Shown here one piece after another: positions 33,456-46,000 of a stretch of DNA of 64,000 bases. The notes under the pieces were generated by a model. The model was not told where the DNA came from. It saw nothing but the letters and a program-made list of their open reading frames with translations, and searched no databases. Made by a program: the position numbers and the translations under genes. The stretch's first letter is position 1. The number at the start of each line of letters is the position of its first letter. The stretch lies in the NCBI RefSeq assembly GCF_023856365.1, contig NC_064539.1:16567519-16631518 (forward strand). The letters run 5' to 3'. This stretch comes from Brienomyrus brachyistius. Taxonomy: Eukaryota > Chordata > Actinopteri > Osteoglossiformes > Mormyridae.

Positions 33456-36400
33456 TCCTTGGTTTGTCTGTTTTGCATTTCTATTTCTAGATCAGTATAT
33501 ATTTCAGTAGCCGATGCCTAAAAGGCAAATTTTTTTCCCCCACATATGATCAAGCAAGACTTTTACCTCGGACGGCTATTGGCTGTCTAGTCCTCGGGTC
33601 TCGTGCTGCCTTGTACTTCCATAGGTTTGCTGAGAGGTCAATACACCTTCGGGACACTGATGGCGGAGAGCTCAGCAGTCCAGCTAGACTGTGTGTGTAC
33701 AAACCCCCACTGAGACCCTAACAGCTGCCGCTGAGTTATGTAACACCAAAGCATCAAGGCATGCATTTAATTCAGACCTGCTGAAGGTCGTACCCTCACT
33801 CCATACACACTACCCCCGACTCCGAATCTCGTCCCTATTTCTGTCACAAACATCCAGAAGTCAGAAACATATTTAGGAAAAGCAGAATATAATTTTTCAT
33901 TTTAATGGTTATTTATCCCTAAACATGATGAAGCAAAATAGATATATTGGTCCTCATTTTTTTTCCAATATAAATAGTGAACACGATGCTTTCGTTTTCC
34001 AACCGTTGGTGGGAGTGCATCCTTCAGCACTTAATATGGACTGCTGTGGCACAGTTCCAGGCCGGGGCAGAGCCCTGACTGGTGCATTAGAGGTCTGATG
34101 GGAGAAGAGCAGTCCTGGCGGGATGGGGGATGGTCCGCGGCGCGGCAGGGGCACTGCAGAGGCCGGCCAGCAGCCCCGAGTTCTCCCCACCAACCGTCAA
34201 GCTACTGTGATGACGAACTGCTTTTCCTCCTCTCGGGTCATTCTCTGTGTTTTTTTCCACTAAGAAATTGATTCTGATTTCCTGGTCCTTGGCCCACAGC
34301 AGACTTTGGATGCAGGTGTACATGAAATATATCTTGAGCAGGAGAAAAATATATTGTTGCATGTATTCAGTATGACATTTGGTGCGGGACCTGAAGGCTC
34401 ATGCAGCACCACACACCCTGCTGAGAGGTTAAGCAGAGTGAGAAATGTTCAGATCCATCGCCATGTGTGGCTTTTTCGAGTCTTTTCTGTCAGTCTCGGA
34501 GTTCTGTGCTGATTTAATTCGTGAACGTTTGCGAACTCGTTCGTGCGTGTACATGCTTTATGTTTCTAAATCAATATCAATCCACTAAGCTAAATCCGGA
34601 TCTTTTCCATGAAATCTCGAACAACACTTACATAGGTAGTCCTCGTCTCCCATACCGAAAAGAAAAGCGACCGCTAAATAAACAGGACTGTCGACGATTT
34701 GTCTTTATTAAAATCAAGGTGTTTGCAATGTTCCTCCTAATGAAGATAACTAAGGTGAAGTCATGTGCGCCCCGTGCATCGCAGAGTTATTTATCGCAGC
34801 GGTGTTATCTAACCACGAGTGCAACGCTTCGGGAGCGACTGCACAAATCCTGTTTATTATTCTGACTGCTTTATAATGTTATAGAGAAATAACAAAAGTG
34901 AGCGATGATGGCAGTGCTTGCCAGCCTGTTAATTTATTCCTGAAATAAAAAGGAAACTTCGTCCAAGAAACCTTAGCAGAAAACCAGCACAGCCGGGTCT
35001 CATAACTTCATAAAGGAAACATAAAATACACATTTGCCAAAATAAATGTGCTTTAACCCCTTATTCCTCCACAACAAGTTCTCACTTGTTTTTAAGTGCC
35101 TTAAATAAACCATACAGTCCCAATAACAGACTCTAAATACTTGGATTGAAATGCGCATCTAGAGTTATACCTAGATTCCAATTCGAAATGCAGGAGGCTG
35201 CTGACAGTATAAAGTGGATTCCTCATATTTTTCTCAGAAACAGAATGAATATTTCCCCTGTGCATTTGCATGTACACTTCCTTTGCAGTTCAGTCCCCAA
35301 GGTTAAGATGTAGATTTCTTACATAATCTCCACTTTTTCCAATAGTTCACAGCAATCATTTTGGGAGTCATTTTTCCACGGGAATGTCGTGTCATCCCTA
35401 CGGCATGTCTAATGCATGTAAAATACAGGTATTAAGATTTTTATCAGCCACTTTCACTTATTATGCTGAGGGCTGTTCAGAACCAGCTATCCAGCTATTT
35501 ATCTGAGGCAGATTCTTTACTGTGCTGGGGGGGGGGGGGGGGGGGGTCAGAGCGATGTTTCCTTGCTCTGCAGCTGAAATATTTGACTACGCGAGTTCCC
35601 CAGTTCAGACATGAAGCGGAAATTGCACACCAGCCTGCGTGTCCATGCTGCTGTAGGCTCCAATCAGCTAAGGCCACGAAACACCAGCCTTGAAGCGGCA
35701 AGCCTGATAGCTCGGATACTTCAGCCAAAAGGAAATTCCACAAATAATATATGCCATGATTTTGTACTGGGTAAGTGGTTATGGACGACAGATGGATTGG
35801 TAAATAAATTATATGATATGAATATTAAAATATCCATTTACTTTTGTTGTAGAGAATTGTTCCCTGATAGCATAGCCAGTAAATGAGTTACCAGGACACC
35901 GTAAATTAAAGCTGGTCAGCTGCAAACACAACGGTATCCTACGGCTATTGACACTGAAAGCGGAAAATATGACTGAACGATTTATTCTGCGATAGAGGAA
36001 TTGGCTTCATGGAGTTCTGAGGCACTTTTTTGGAACAAGAAGTACCTGTATAACGACTGTAGTTAGCACTTTAACTGGGGGGGGGGACTGGTGTTATTGG
36101 CACATTTCATATGATTCAATGAAATTTAGCAGCGTTTCCTGTAAAGACGAGAGAATGTGGGCATTTATCGGAAGGTAAAAATGAAGAGACGTCCTGAAAA
36201 GTGGATGGTCACAACCCTATTCCAGCTGCACGGGCTGGCAAAAAATACCAATAAATGTAGAGAAACAACATTAGTGGTTATGCTTTTTCGAGAAAAGGGG
36301 ATTTGGATACGGTCATGCAGGCTGGGAAAAAATAAGTCTGAATAAGGTGATGAACTCTGATTGCGGAAAAATACACATAAACAGGAATAAATTGCTCAGA

Positions 36401-37045
36401 AATAAAGTGGGAAACAAACATTCTAAGGCGAATGCAAAGATGCAAGACTGTCTGTCTGTAATTGTCAAAGCTGGTCATTTTCAAATGAACAAAACAGGCT
36501 GGGGGGCACTTCTCAGATACAGGCTGCCAGCTGCAGATACAGTCATTTAATCTGCTTTCCACAAGATCAGAAAAGCTCATGAAACATCAGAAAATGTAAT
36601 TACTGGTGATTCTATCTTATACTTAATGAATTCACATAACAGAACATGGAAAAAAGCTTTTAATCAGAATGTAAGATTATCATATTGTAACATTTTCTAA
36701 AAAATACCAATATTACCTTTATAGACAGATATTAACTGAAGACCTAGAAAACATCATAAAGGTTTATGACCCCTGTAAAATCTGCTTTAAAAAACACAGG
36801 GAATAAGGTCTGGTGAAGAAGCTGAGAAGCTGGTGAAAAGCTACACTTAATGTCCACAGCAGGTCGTTGGAAGTAGTGACAAGGTAATTAGTAACAAAGT
36901 ATTTTGCCAATTAACCTAAACTAAACTGGGAATCAAACATTTTTTATAATAGTTACATTAAGAATCATGTAAGACATGAAGCAATGTGTATAATTGGCTC
37001 ATGTGAGTTTTACTTACACAAAAATGATCTGAGGGCAGAATGAAA
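33456..37045. other. No recognised gene; 20-base poly-G run
   Basis: A pure G run at 35527-35546 and a shorter one near 36077. The open frames here, including 34521-34865, have no domain I recognise. Confidence 0.45.
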
Positions 37046-37049
37046 AATA

Positions 37050-37216
37050 ACTGGTTCAGAGAAATAACCAATCAAATTGTACAGAAGGTTGGTCAAAGCA
37101 ACTAGAGGCAACAAGACAAGACAAAGCAACAAGACATCTGATTGGTTGGTCTCACCTCCTCTAGTTGCTTGGACCCACCTCCTCTAGAATCTGACTGGAT
37201 ATCTCTCTGAATCAGT
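37050..37216. mobile_element. MITE with about 28-bp terminal inverted repeats
   Basis: The left end reads ACTGGTTCAGAGAAATAACC and the complement of the right end reads ACTGATTCAGAGAGATATCC, with similarity continuing inward to AGATT. The interior repeats CTCCTCTAG/CTAGAGG words. No coding capacity. No target duplication could be settled. Confidence 0.75.
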
Positions 37217-37490
37217 ATCATGGGATAGGGATTTCAAAGCCTAAACTCTTGATCAGTTACCTAATTTAGAGGATTTAGAGAAGTTGAGCTTGTTGGAGCT
37301 ACTTGCAAATAACCATGAATAAACATTCCAGAGCCTTTAGGGTTAGATAGTGAGCAGATCCTTCCTTCCATCTATCTGAATGTCATGTGGTTCTGTTCAC
37401 CATTCAACCTAGAAATAAGGGTTTTAAACATGTGATCTATACAAATTATGGGACAATGAAATAGCTTATAGAAATATCATTGTGAAAGTA

Positions 37491-38011
37491 CACTTTATGG
37501 TCAAAAGTATAGGGACACCTGACCATTACACCTACAAGAACTTCTATGACGTCCCATTATAAATCCACAGGCAGCAATATGGAGTTGGCATTCGTTTGCA
37601 GATATAACAGCTGCCACTCTTCTGGGAAGGCTTTCCACAAGTTTTTGGAATGTGTCTGTGGGAATATTTGCCCATTCATCCAGAAGTGCATTTCTGAGGT
37701 CAGGCACTGGTGCTGGACATGAAGGCCTGGCTCGCAATCTCCATTCTGTCACTTTGCAATGATACGACTTACAGTTGACCGTGAAATATCTAGCAGGGAA
37801 GAAATTTCACAAACTGGCTCATTGCAAAGGTGGCATCCAATGACAGCACCACGATTAAATTCACTGAGCTCTTCAGAACGACCCATTCTTTCAAGAATGT
37901 TTGTAAACCCGACTGCATGCCTAGGTGCTTTATTTTATACACCTGTGGCAATGGGTCTGAATGATACGCCTGAAATCAACGATTAAGAGGTATACTTTTG
38001 TATCTATAGTG
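37491..38011 (-). mobile_element. Internally deleted Tc1/mariner element, about 521 bp
   Basis: Bounded by TA dinucleotides (37489-37490 and 38012-38013), the Tc1 target site. The ends are imperfect inverted repeats: left CACTTTATGGTCAAAAGTAT, complement of right CACTATAGATACAAAAGTAT. Minus-strand text begins with a helix-turn-helix-type N-terminus (MGRSEELSEFNRGAVIGCHL and later ISSLLDISRSTV) and jumps to a transposase C-terminus (LLDEWANIPTDTFQKLVESL). The catalytic DDE core is deleted, so the element is non-autonomous. Confidence 0.88.
37501..37886 (-). pseudogene. Tc1-type transposase remnant, N- and C-termini joined by a deletion
   Basis: Lies within the element at 37491-38011. The DNA-binding N-terminus (about 37886-37740) and the C-terminal block (about 37735-37550), which normally flank the catalytic domain, are almost adjacent. 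A frameshift separates them. The family's DDE residues are absent. It cannot be active but could still bind its ends if translated, which is unlikely. Confidence 0.8.
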
Positions 38012-38429
38012 TATATATTGGTATAAATATAGTGTATATATTTGTACGCTGGTTTTGGTAAATATTATTTTCTTATTGGACCACAGATGTCACACGGCTG
38101 TTGATAATGTTCATGTAACCACACGGGTAGTTCTGGAAGTCTAATAACAGGATTATATGAATGCGTTTTTATGTTTTTAATAAACATGCTAATATAAAAA
38201 TCTCTGACTTTTTCACTCATAAATAAGCAGCTATTATAATCAGCATACTTTGCTTTTCAGAATGCAAGCGACCGCCTGTTGATGGTTTCTATGGTAACTT
38301 AACGAACTTGTGGCTTTCAGTGAGGAGCCTGAGCAGATGTTCTATCCTTATAGGGACCATATTTTTACGAGCACATTAGAACAATATTAGATGCTAAATG
38401 AAATTATTTTCTTCTGAAAAATTAACTAT

Positions 38430-38835
38430 GACTAGTTTTGTGTGGATCAGTCCCTGCTTGGCCAGAAGGTGTCGCTTGCCACACCTTTCCTAGTGTTTGA
38501 TTCCTTTGTGATTATGACCCTCACCTGTGTCTTGTTATTCCAAGCCCTTGTGTTTTATTGTGATTGGCCCACACCTGTCCCTCTTCTTACCCTTGTTTTA
38601 TATGTGCATGCCCTCGCACTTGTTCCTCAGTCGGTCACTATGTGTCTGTTCCTCTTTGTTTGCTGCTGTTTGCTATGGTTGTTCCTGTGTTGCTCCCTAC
38701 CTTAATTTTGTTCTTTACCTACTTTTTTATACCCCTTGTGGTCCGTTTGTTTCTTGTGTTCTTTTTGAGCTTAATAAAGTCCCGTTTTGTGAACGACACT
38801 GTGAATCCTCTGTCTGTCATCATGCCCGTCCATAA
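38430..38835 (+). mobile_element. Possible solo LTR or LTR fragment
   Basis: Pyrimidine-rich sequence beginning TGTGGATCAG. It has a TATA-like TTTTATATGTG near 38597 and AATAAA at 38773-38778, followed by a short GT-rich end (GTGAATCCTCTGTCTGTCAT). The overall style matches LTRs of fish Ty3-type retrotransposons. No target duplication or internal genes were found, so the class is uncertain. Confidence 0.4.
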
Positions 38836-38886
38836 TAGAGTTTATTCTATTATTATTTTATGTTCATTATCTGTGTTTTAAACATA

Positions 38887-38950
38887 TACACGAAAATAAT
38901 CAACTTCAATTTGGTCATTACACCAAGTTGTTGTTGATTATTTTCGTGTA
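38887..38950. repeat. Perfect 18-bp inverted repeat (hairpin), 28-base loop
   Basis: TACACGAAAATAATCAAC at 38887-38904 is matched exactly by its complement at 38933-38950. The loop also contains CAACTT/AAGTTG pairing words. It may be a tiny foldback element. Confidence 0.9.
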
Positions 38951-38954
38951 ACTG

Positions 38955-40161
38955 CACACCTCAAAATGGTTTATCCCTATATATATATATATGAATTAAA
39001 TGTCATTATAAAATATTTCCCCTCATTTTATGGATAAACTATTCCATAGTTCTTTCCTTCGAAGTACAAATGTACAACACCCATACAAACTTGGAAGGGG
39101 TGCAGACTCCCACACACCCCGTCTGTCATGCATGCTTTTGGCAATCCTCTCGACTGCATCACATAGGTTGCACACACCGATAAAATGCTCTTGAAGGAAA
39201 AGCGCTTTTTGCTTCAGGCTACTGAAAGGAGGCCGCTTTACAGCGATGAGAGAGAGCAACACACCTGACTCAATGCAGACCAAATGTGACGCCTCTGGGG
39301 GTTCTTGTTCAAAACGACGTAACGCGGACCAAACCTGACTGCTTACTTTGCTTTGCTCGGTACCCAGTCACTGGGGAGCCCCCAGACGATGCTTCTTAAC
39401 ACAAACTGTGAGGACTCCAACCAGACGAAGGGCAACTATCAACCCGCTTAATCATGCAAGAGCCCGAACTGTACGTCTTTCTTATGAAATGGCTTTGGAA
39501 TCCTTATGTATTTCACACCTTTAAAACACTTCCTAAGCTGGAATGGGTAGTATTGTGGTTTGCTAGGCAACCACAGGCAATGATATTTATAATATAATAT
39601 TAATTCTGTCCTCTCCTTTTACTGGCTCCAGGTGTCCTGATCTGCTTGTGCAGAAGAATTTCGTTAGAGGTACATAAGCCAGCTGTGCTGTATTAAAACG
39701 TAGCATATTTACGGCATAGTTTCAGATACACGTTCAGACCTTTAAAGCTGCAACAATTAACCAAGCAGCTAACTGGTTTAAAATGATGCTTGAATTCACT
39801 TTCCTAACCGAATTAGGTAGAAATCTGTGATACCCTTAAAATTAAGATGACGTGGTGGACCTTGGCTATGAGGAAGGGCATACCGACGGTTAGTAATTTA
39901 CCAGGTGGTTATTTAGACGCATGCTTTTACAGTCCCAGAAGCAATACTCTCTGTAGATCGTTGTCTATTTCTTTGGGACATCCAGTATGTATCAGCGATT
40001 TTAAATGAAAAACACCACTATTGGGGATGCGGGATTTTAGTGGAATGTCAGATATGCACAGTAACCCTGCAGATAAGCTTTGAATCAATAATGTTAATGT
40101 AGTAGAGCTGTCCTTGCAGATCTCCCACAAACCACTGCAAAACTTCTCCTGGATGCAAACC

Positions 40162-40193
<32 letters not shown>

Positions 40194-41115
40194 CCCCCCC
40201 CGTGTGGGCACGCGGAGCTCCTAACGGCACCATACAGTGCTGGCAAAGAACAGCGAGGAGCAAAGCAAGGTGAAGGCCCTTCTTCCGTCAAATAACATTG
40301 TCCTGATGAATTTGCCGTTTCTAAAAGGGGCGGCTGCATGAATTATGCAGCACAACCTTCATCTGAGGTGGCTTTCGGAGTTTCTGCATCCCTCTCCCCC
40401 AGATGTTTTCTTTCGCTTCAGCCCGTACTGCTGAGCTGGGGAAAATAAAGACATCTCCTCGAGCCAAGCTGACTGGGGTGATACCAGCCTTTACGCTCTG
40501 TGTAAGGAGGACAAAAGCAGGAGGCCTAATTTTATGGTACAGTTACACTAACGGTGATGCTGTATTCCCACATTAAAAGCAGCCAGAAATGTCTTGTACC
40601 CTTTTGTATACCTGAAGGCAGTTTTATTATTGGTGGTTTTTCCAGACAGGATGGAGTTGAAATGAAAACTGCTTGTACGCCGATTCTTCTCTGTGTAAGC
40701 AGGGGTCAACATTGAAGCTGAAAGAGCAGACAGCAATTCTTTCATATACTATCTAACAATTTCTTTTATCCAAAATTGTTACTGTAAAATGCTTAATGTA
40801 AGACAAAGCAACAGTATTATATATAACCGACTTATAAGCACAAGTAGGCAAATTCTCTTACAAGACAAACACCAGGAAATGTTATAGAATTTAAGAAAGA
40901 TAATGAGGGAGAACAACAACCTCTCATTAAACAAGTAAACAAACAATCAAATTAACCTTTTTACTAAGATAAAGGATCAGCAGGGCATTTCTGCTCCCGT
41001 TCAAACAGAACCTTGGCATCTCACTCTGGCGCGGGAATGGAAATGGAATGTTAAGAGAAACAGAGGATTAGTATGTAGATAAAAATATGCCTATATAAAT
41101 ATACCTATATATATA
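38955..41115. other. No recognised gene; very long poly-C run
   Basis: Thirty consecutive C at 40163-40192, then G and eight more C. The minus-strand frames across it (poly-glycine) are artefacts of the run. The rest is unremarkable. Confidence 0.55.
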
Positions 41116-41117
41116 TT

Positions 41118-41196
41118 GTGTCCTATGCAGGCTGGGATTGGATCCAAGACCCGCTGCGATCCTGACCAGGAGGGGCAGTTAGGAGATGGATGGATG
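41118..41196 (+). mobile_element. SINE remnant, 3' end
   Basis: A worn copy of the SINE end (GATTGGATCC...CCGCTGCGATCCTGACCAGG...GATGGATGGATGG) that leads straight into a CA microsatellite. Confidence 0.5.
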
Positions 41197-41197
41197 G

Positions 41198-41198
<1 letters not shown>

Positions 41199-41268
<70 letters not shown>

Positions 41269-41343
41269 CATGCACACACGCACACACACAGGCGCACACA
41301 CGCGCACACACAAACACACACACACACACATGCACACACACAC
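41199..41343. repeat. (CA)n microsatellite, about 145 bp
   Basis: About 33 pure CA units, then interrupted CA (ATGCATG, GCGCA). It yields spurious open frames on both strands. Confidence 0.95.
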
Positions 41344-41474
41344 CTAAAGACACATGACAGCAGTGGAGGCAGCAGAACCATTGCAAGCTGGACTGAAGCA
41401 GCTAAATGTAAATGCAGATACATAAGTGAGATCGCCATGCTTAGCCTGTCCTGGCGTCTACAGCCTCTCTGTCC

Positions 41475-41639
41475 CAGGGTTTCCCAACCTGCTTCTCAGG
41501 GAGCCCCAAACAGTCCACACTTTTGCACCATCCCAGCTCCCTACCAGACAATCCACATTTTTTGCTCCACTTGGGAGTTGGAAGGGAGCAAAAACGTGGA
41601 CCACCTGGAGGTTGCTGAGGACTGGTTTGAGAAACACTG
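41475..41639. mobile_element. hAT-like MITE, 165 bp
   Basis: The ends are inverted: left CAGGGTTTC, complement of right CAGTGTTTC. An inner palindrome pairs TTTTTGCTCC with GGAGCAAAAA. The flanking octamers CTCTGTCC (41467-41474) and CTCTATCC (41640-41647) match at 7 of 8 positions, fitting a hAT-type 8-bp target duplication. Non-coding. Confidence 0.82.
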
Positions 41640-41908
41640 CTCTATCCTATGGTAAGAAGCTATGACTCCGCACGCTAAATAACATCACTTAGGAAAAGGG
41701 GACAGAGGCAGAATGATGCTGAAACGTGCCCCGTCTTTGCGACATGTTATTAATATTTCAGTGCGCTGGAAAGAGAGCACTTAAAGTAAAACACTGCCTT
41801 ACCAGCTACCGAAGCCATAGAAACATGCCATATAAACCATTGTTTGCTGTATTTTGCACAGGCGAAAATAAGATTAAATTAGAAATATTTCTATCCTTTT
41901 ATGAAACA

Positions 41909-41982
41909 TCCATCCATCTGTCTTCTACTCCCACTTATCTAGTGCAAGGTCTGCAAGTGTGGAGCCAGTGCCAGGAAGCACA
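41909..41982 (-). mobile_element. SINE remnant, tail end, minus strand
   Basis: CATCCATCCATC followed by ACTTATCTAGTG and a GGAGCCAGTGCCAGG block: the complement of the SINE's 3' end. The minisatellite that follows continues the same SINE text. Confidence 0.65.
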
Positions 41983-42404
41983 GGGCACGAGGCCGGACAC
42001 ACTGTACGTGTAGCGCCAGTTCATCACAGGGCACGAGGCCGGACACACTGTACGTGTAGCGCCAGTTCATCACAGGGCATGAGGCCGGACACACTGTACG
42101 TGTAGCGCCAGTTCATCACAGGGCACGAGGCCAGACACACTCTACATGTGATACCAGTCCATCACAGGACACACTCTACATGTGATATCAGTCCATCACA
42201 GGACACACTCTACATGTGATATCAGTCCATCACAGGACACACTCTACATGTGATATCAGTCCATCACAGGACACACTCTATATGTGATATCAGTCCATCA
42301 CAGGACACACTCTACATGTGATACCAGTCCATCACAGGACACACTCTACATGTGATACCAGTCCATCACAGGACACACTCTACATGTGATACCAGTCCAT
42401 CACA
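41983..42404. repeat. Two-phase minisatellite: four 46-bp then seven 34-bp units
   Basis: Units 41983-42166 are 46 bp (GGGCACGAGGCCGGACACAC...TTCATCACA). Units 42167-42404 are 34 bp (GGACACACTCTACATGTGAT...CCATCACA). The fourth unit (42121-42166) is intermediate: 46 bp long but with the second-phase sequence. A single 12-bp deletion turns it into the 34-bp unit, and that shortened unit was then amplified. Unit boundaries were counted directly. The sequence corresponds to the SINE segment reading CCAGTCCATCACAGGGCAC on the minus strand. Confidence 0.95.
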
Positions 42405-42500
42405 GGACACAAAAATGGTCCCCACAACGTCAAAATAACAGTCCTTCTTTAAAGGACGACCAACCCTAACCTAGGCATTAGGCGACTCTAACCCACTTCA
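42405..42500 (-). mobile_element. Fragment of the GTCCCCAC-type MITE family
   Basis: AATGGTCCCCACAACGTCAA followed by AATAACAG and, later, CCAACCCTAACC. It is related to the element at 50935-51205 but the order of blocks differs, so it is a rearranged or different subfamily piece. Confidence 0.45.
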
Positions 42501-42504
42501 TACC

Positions 42505-42985
42505 CTCTGGAAAGGTATATCGTTGTTCCATAAAGGATACATCTTTACTGTTTAAGCTCTTTAGCAGTAACGAGATTTAGTGGAGAAATCAGTTTTTTAA
42601 ATTCATGTTTATTAATTAGACAGAGGTGCTGAGGCAGTGCTCATGCAGGAACAGTAATCCACAGCTGCTGGCAGAATCTTAAGTCTAATATTATCATTTT
42701 CAAGTTCAAAGGGTCACTGCTACACTTATTACAGGACACTTTAACTGACCAATCAGAGCTCTTGCTGGTGAGAGCAGCTGTGGTCCTGAAAATGCTGGGA
42801 TTGGTTCATTCGTTATGAGTGTTCTAGGTTATGCAGTAATACAGACAGCTTTTTGTAGCATGCATTATCGTGAGTAAATGCTGGCTGGAGGACTTGCAGT
42901 GTATGGTGTCATTCATGGTATACGAAGACAATGCAAGGTATTTTCATCCCAATGTGGCATTCTGTCAGTGCCAATTAATTTTCAT
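42505..42985. other. No recognised feature
   Basis: Nothing identifiable seen. Confidence 0.5.
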
Positions 42986-42989
42986 AGGA

Positions 42990-43085
42990 GCTCCTAAGTG
43001 CATTATAATATATACTGGCCCTGCACAACACTGACCAGAATGAGCGATTAGATGATCGATGGTTGGATGGATGGATGGATGGATA
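42990..43085 (+). mobile_element. SINE remnant, 3' end with (ATGG)n tail
   Basis: A worn CTGCACAACACTGACCAG block followed by GGTTGGATGGATGGATGGAT. Confidence 0.45.
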
Positions 43086-43089
43086 CTGG

Positions 43090-46000
43090 GGTTGTTTAGA
43101 AATATGAAGGAAATGAGCAGCAACAGATGAAAGCTACTTAAACAGTAATCGGTGAAAGTCTTAAAGATCTTTAGAGTTTCCTGAGTATTAAATAAATAAT
43201 TTTCATGCATATTTGAAGGCTTATGTTGAGTTTCAGCAAAACTTACTAACGGTAGAGGCAAGATTTTTTTTTTTTTTTTGCTGAGACAACGGTTTTGTGT
43301 GCTGAATTAGTCATTAGGGCACGGGGCGAGAAACGCATTAGGGTGTTGTTTGGGGCTGGGGGGGCTCTCAGAGACAGGAAGTGTGGGGGGGGGATGGCAC
43401 TTTGGAGGGCACTAACACGGAAAGCGTGGGACCGGGCTCTGTGGCTGATCAACCAGCTGTTTGGGGTTAAACCTCTGCTTGGGGCCCAAATTAAAAGAAG
43501 CATCCTAACACCGTGAGACGTGCTTCATGTCACGCAGATGTCATCTCAAGCCGATGTCACCCTAGATTAGAGCGTCGTCAACCTTAATTTGATTATGTGG
43601 CCTTAATTAATTCTGAGCAAGTTTTCTGATTGAATATTTTGAGTAGCGTCCCAGGAGAAAAGCATCACCCATCCTACTGACGGCACATTCGCTTAGATCA
43701 CCGCTAAAAGATGACACCTTTACTCCTTTTCTTACTTTTGAGCTCATTGCATCCCACTTGCCGTGGCGGAGAGGGAATCCAGCTACAGGAGGACTGAGGT
43801 TAACAGTTAAAAATTACCTTCAGCTTGCGCTGTGGATATTCTGCTGTTTTTAATATAACTCTCTAAATGCGACTCGGCTGGCAGTACAGCGAGTACACAA
43901 GGTGACAGAGGTCACCTCTATCGAAGCACGCTGAGATTATCATCACCCGGCCAATGACAGGCCTTGTGACACTCAGGGAATAAGGCCTCCGTCTTCATGG
44001 GATCGACCCAGAATTGCCCTGTCAGATCCGAGTTGCCCATTTCCATCAGCGGCAAAGCCAGGCGTCGCTAAGAAGGACCCGCCTATATTCCCCTGGGGGG
44101 GGGTTGTCCGCATAGCACTGGCGTAACATGACCTGGATCCACCAGCAGCACATTGACCTGAGCTCTCAGCAGATGTGTTGAGCACTTCTCACACTGCCTC
44201 ACTTTTGATTCGGTCTCCATAATGCCTTTTTTTCCCCTTCAGTTCTTTCAGTTGCTGGCTTAGTTTTCAGGTGCCTCGGAAAAAAAAGGAAAATATCCTC
44301 CAAGATGAATTAATGCTCAGACGGTGCTGAGGATGTGCAGCAGCACCTAAGCACCTTCGTAAACTGGGACACATTTGCACAAGCAGTTGGATGCTGGCCT
44401 TTCGGTCCTGAGTCTGCAAAACTGGGCCACGCAGAACCATTGTGTTGGAGAGGAACCCACGCCGAGCCGCGTTCCAGGCGTAAGAGGAAACGCCACAAAC
44501 CACTGTCATGAAAGAAATATAAAAACACTTTGAAAAACCGTATAATAAGCAAAATAATAAGTCACGCAGTGATTCATAAGATCTCTGCTTACTCTGCCAG
44601 ATGACACATCAGTACTACTGAACCCTATGCTGGTACCTGAGTTCTGGCAATTCTGAAGCACGACCTTTGTTGAAAACTGGGAGCAAAAAGATGCTGCGTT
44701 TGTGCTTTGCTGTTATGTTATTCAACAATCACTGCTCAACAGTACTAAACCGTAAATGAGGTATATAACTGTATATCAAGCATTTCGTCATTAATCCACT
44801 AAGTCATCTAGAAAAGGAATCTTTTGCTCCTGAAAAAATACATTGAATCATGTGCCCCGAGGGATGAGGGGATTCCATATTTCTTCAGGCCCAAATAGCC
44901 CCTGCACTGTGCCTAAGTACCTGTGCATGTATTTATTGATCCAAATTTTAAAAATGCATCACTGTTTTTACTGAAAAAGACAGTTCACTTTTTCCAGATC
45001 TTCCCGTAGCAATAAGCACTCTGGCCATATAATTGCCACTTATGGCAGCTTTTTGAGTGGGAACACTGTGGCATTATTAAGTCTACAGGCCAGTTTTTTT
45101 CTTATGTTTGCTACAGTAATAATATGCAAGGATATTTATTAACTGTATATTTAATGGAGTGACATTTGTGTGTATTAAATGTCAGAGAAAGGGGGCCTTT
45201 TCTTCGTCACTTCACCTTAGGCATCATGCATATGCAAATTTCCCCGATCCGTATGTGACTGTGTACGTTTTCATTGTGATTCCGCAAGGTGTACATTGAG
45301 ATCATGCAAATTAACATCAAAGGAGATATTACACACTGTCGCATGTGCATTACCGCGTATCGCAAAAGATAAGTAGATGCTGCAGCCTCAGTGCATGTAT
45401 GTGCAGAGAGACACACCTGGGTTGTGCTGGTTTTGAAAAATAGGAGAATCTGCTGCACATGACAGGCTACCATTCTGTAACTCCCAGCTGCTACCAGAAA
45501 TGCCTACATATATACGTATGTATGTGTGTGCGTGTGTTTTTTTCATTAAAATTAATAAATAACTTTAGCAAGTCCTGTAAAACCTACCTTCACTGGTTAA
45601 AACAATCTATACTCTCTCGATTTCCCTGTTTCTACTGGCAAATGTATATATGAATGCATTTTAAAAATGTACACATAAGCGTCTCCAAACAATGGCATTC
45701 GTTTGTGATGCTCTTTGAAACAAGGATCCCCGTATAACTGAAAGAATACAAAGAACAGAAATACAGATGGTTCTACTTCTGATTTTGCTTTCCTTTCGTC
45801 AAGGATGTGACCTTCTTCTGTCTTCTGAAATTGTTATAATTTCACATATGCTTTGTTTAACAAGTGGGCGCGTCGACAGCCCAACTGGAAGAGCTCATTT
45901 AATCTGAGGTGTGGAGAGCTGGGACACTCCACTCTGTCATGTGACAAAGCGAAGGGCAACCGGTCTCATTGTGACAATGACGCCTCTCGCTCGCTCAGCT

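Noticed and set aside
39927..40339. Glycine-rich minus-strand frames
   Set aside because: Caused by the 30-base poly-C run.
41091..41438. Cysteine/valine-rich and histidine/threonine-rich frames
   Set aside because: Translations of the CA microsatellite.
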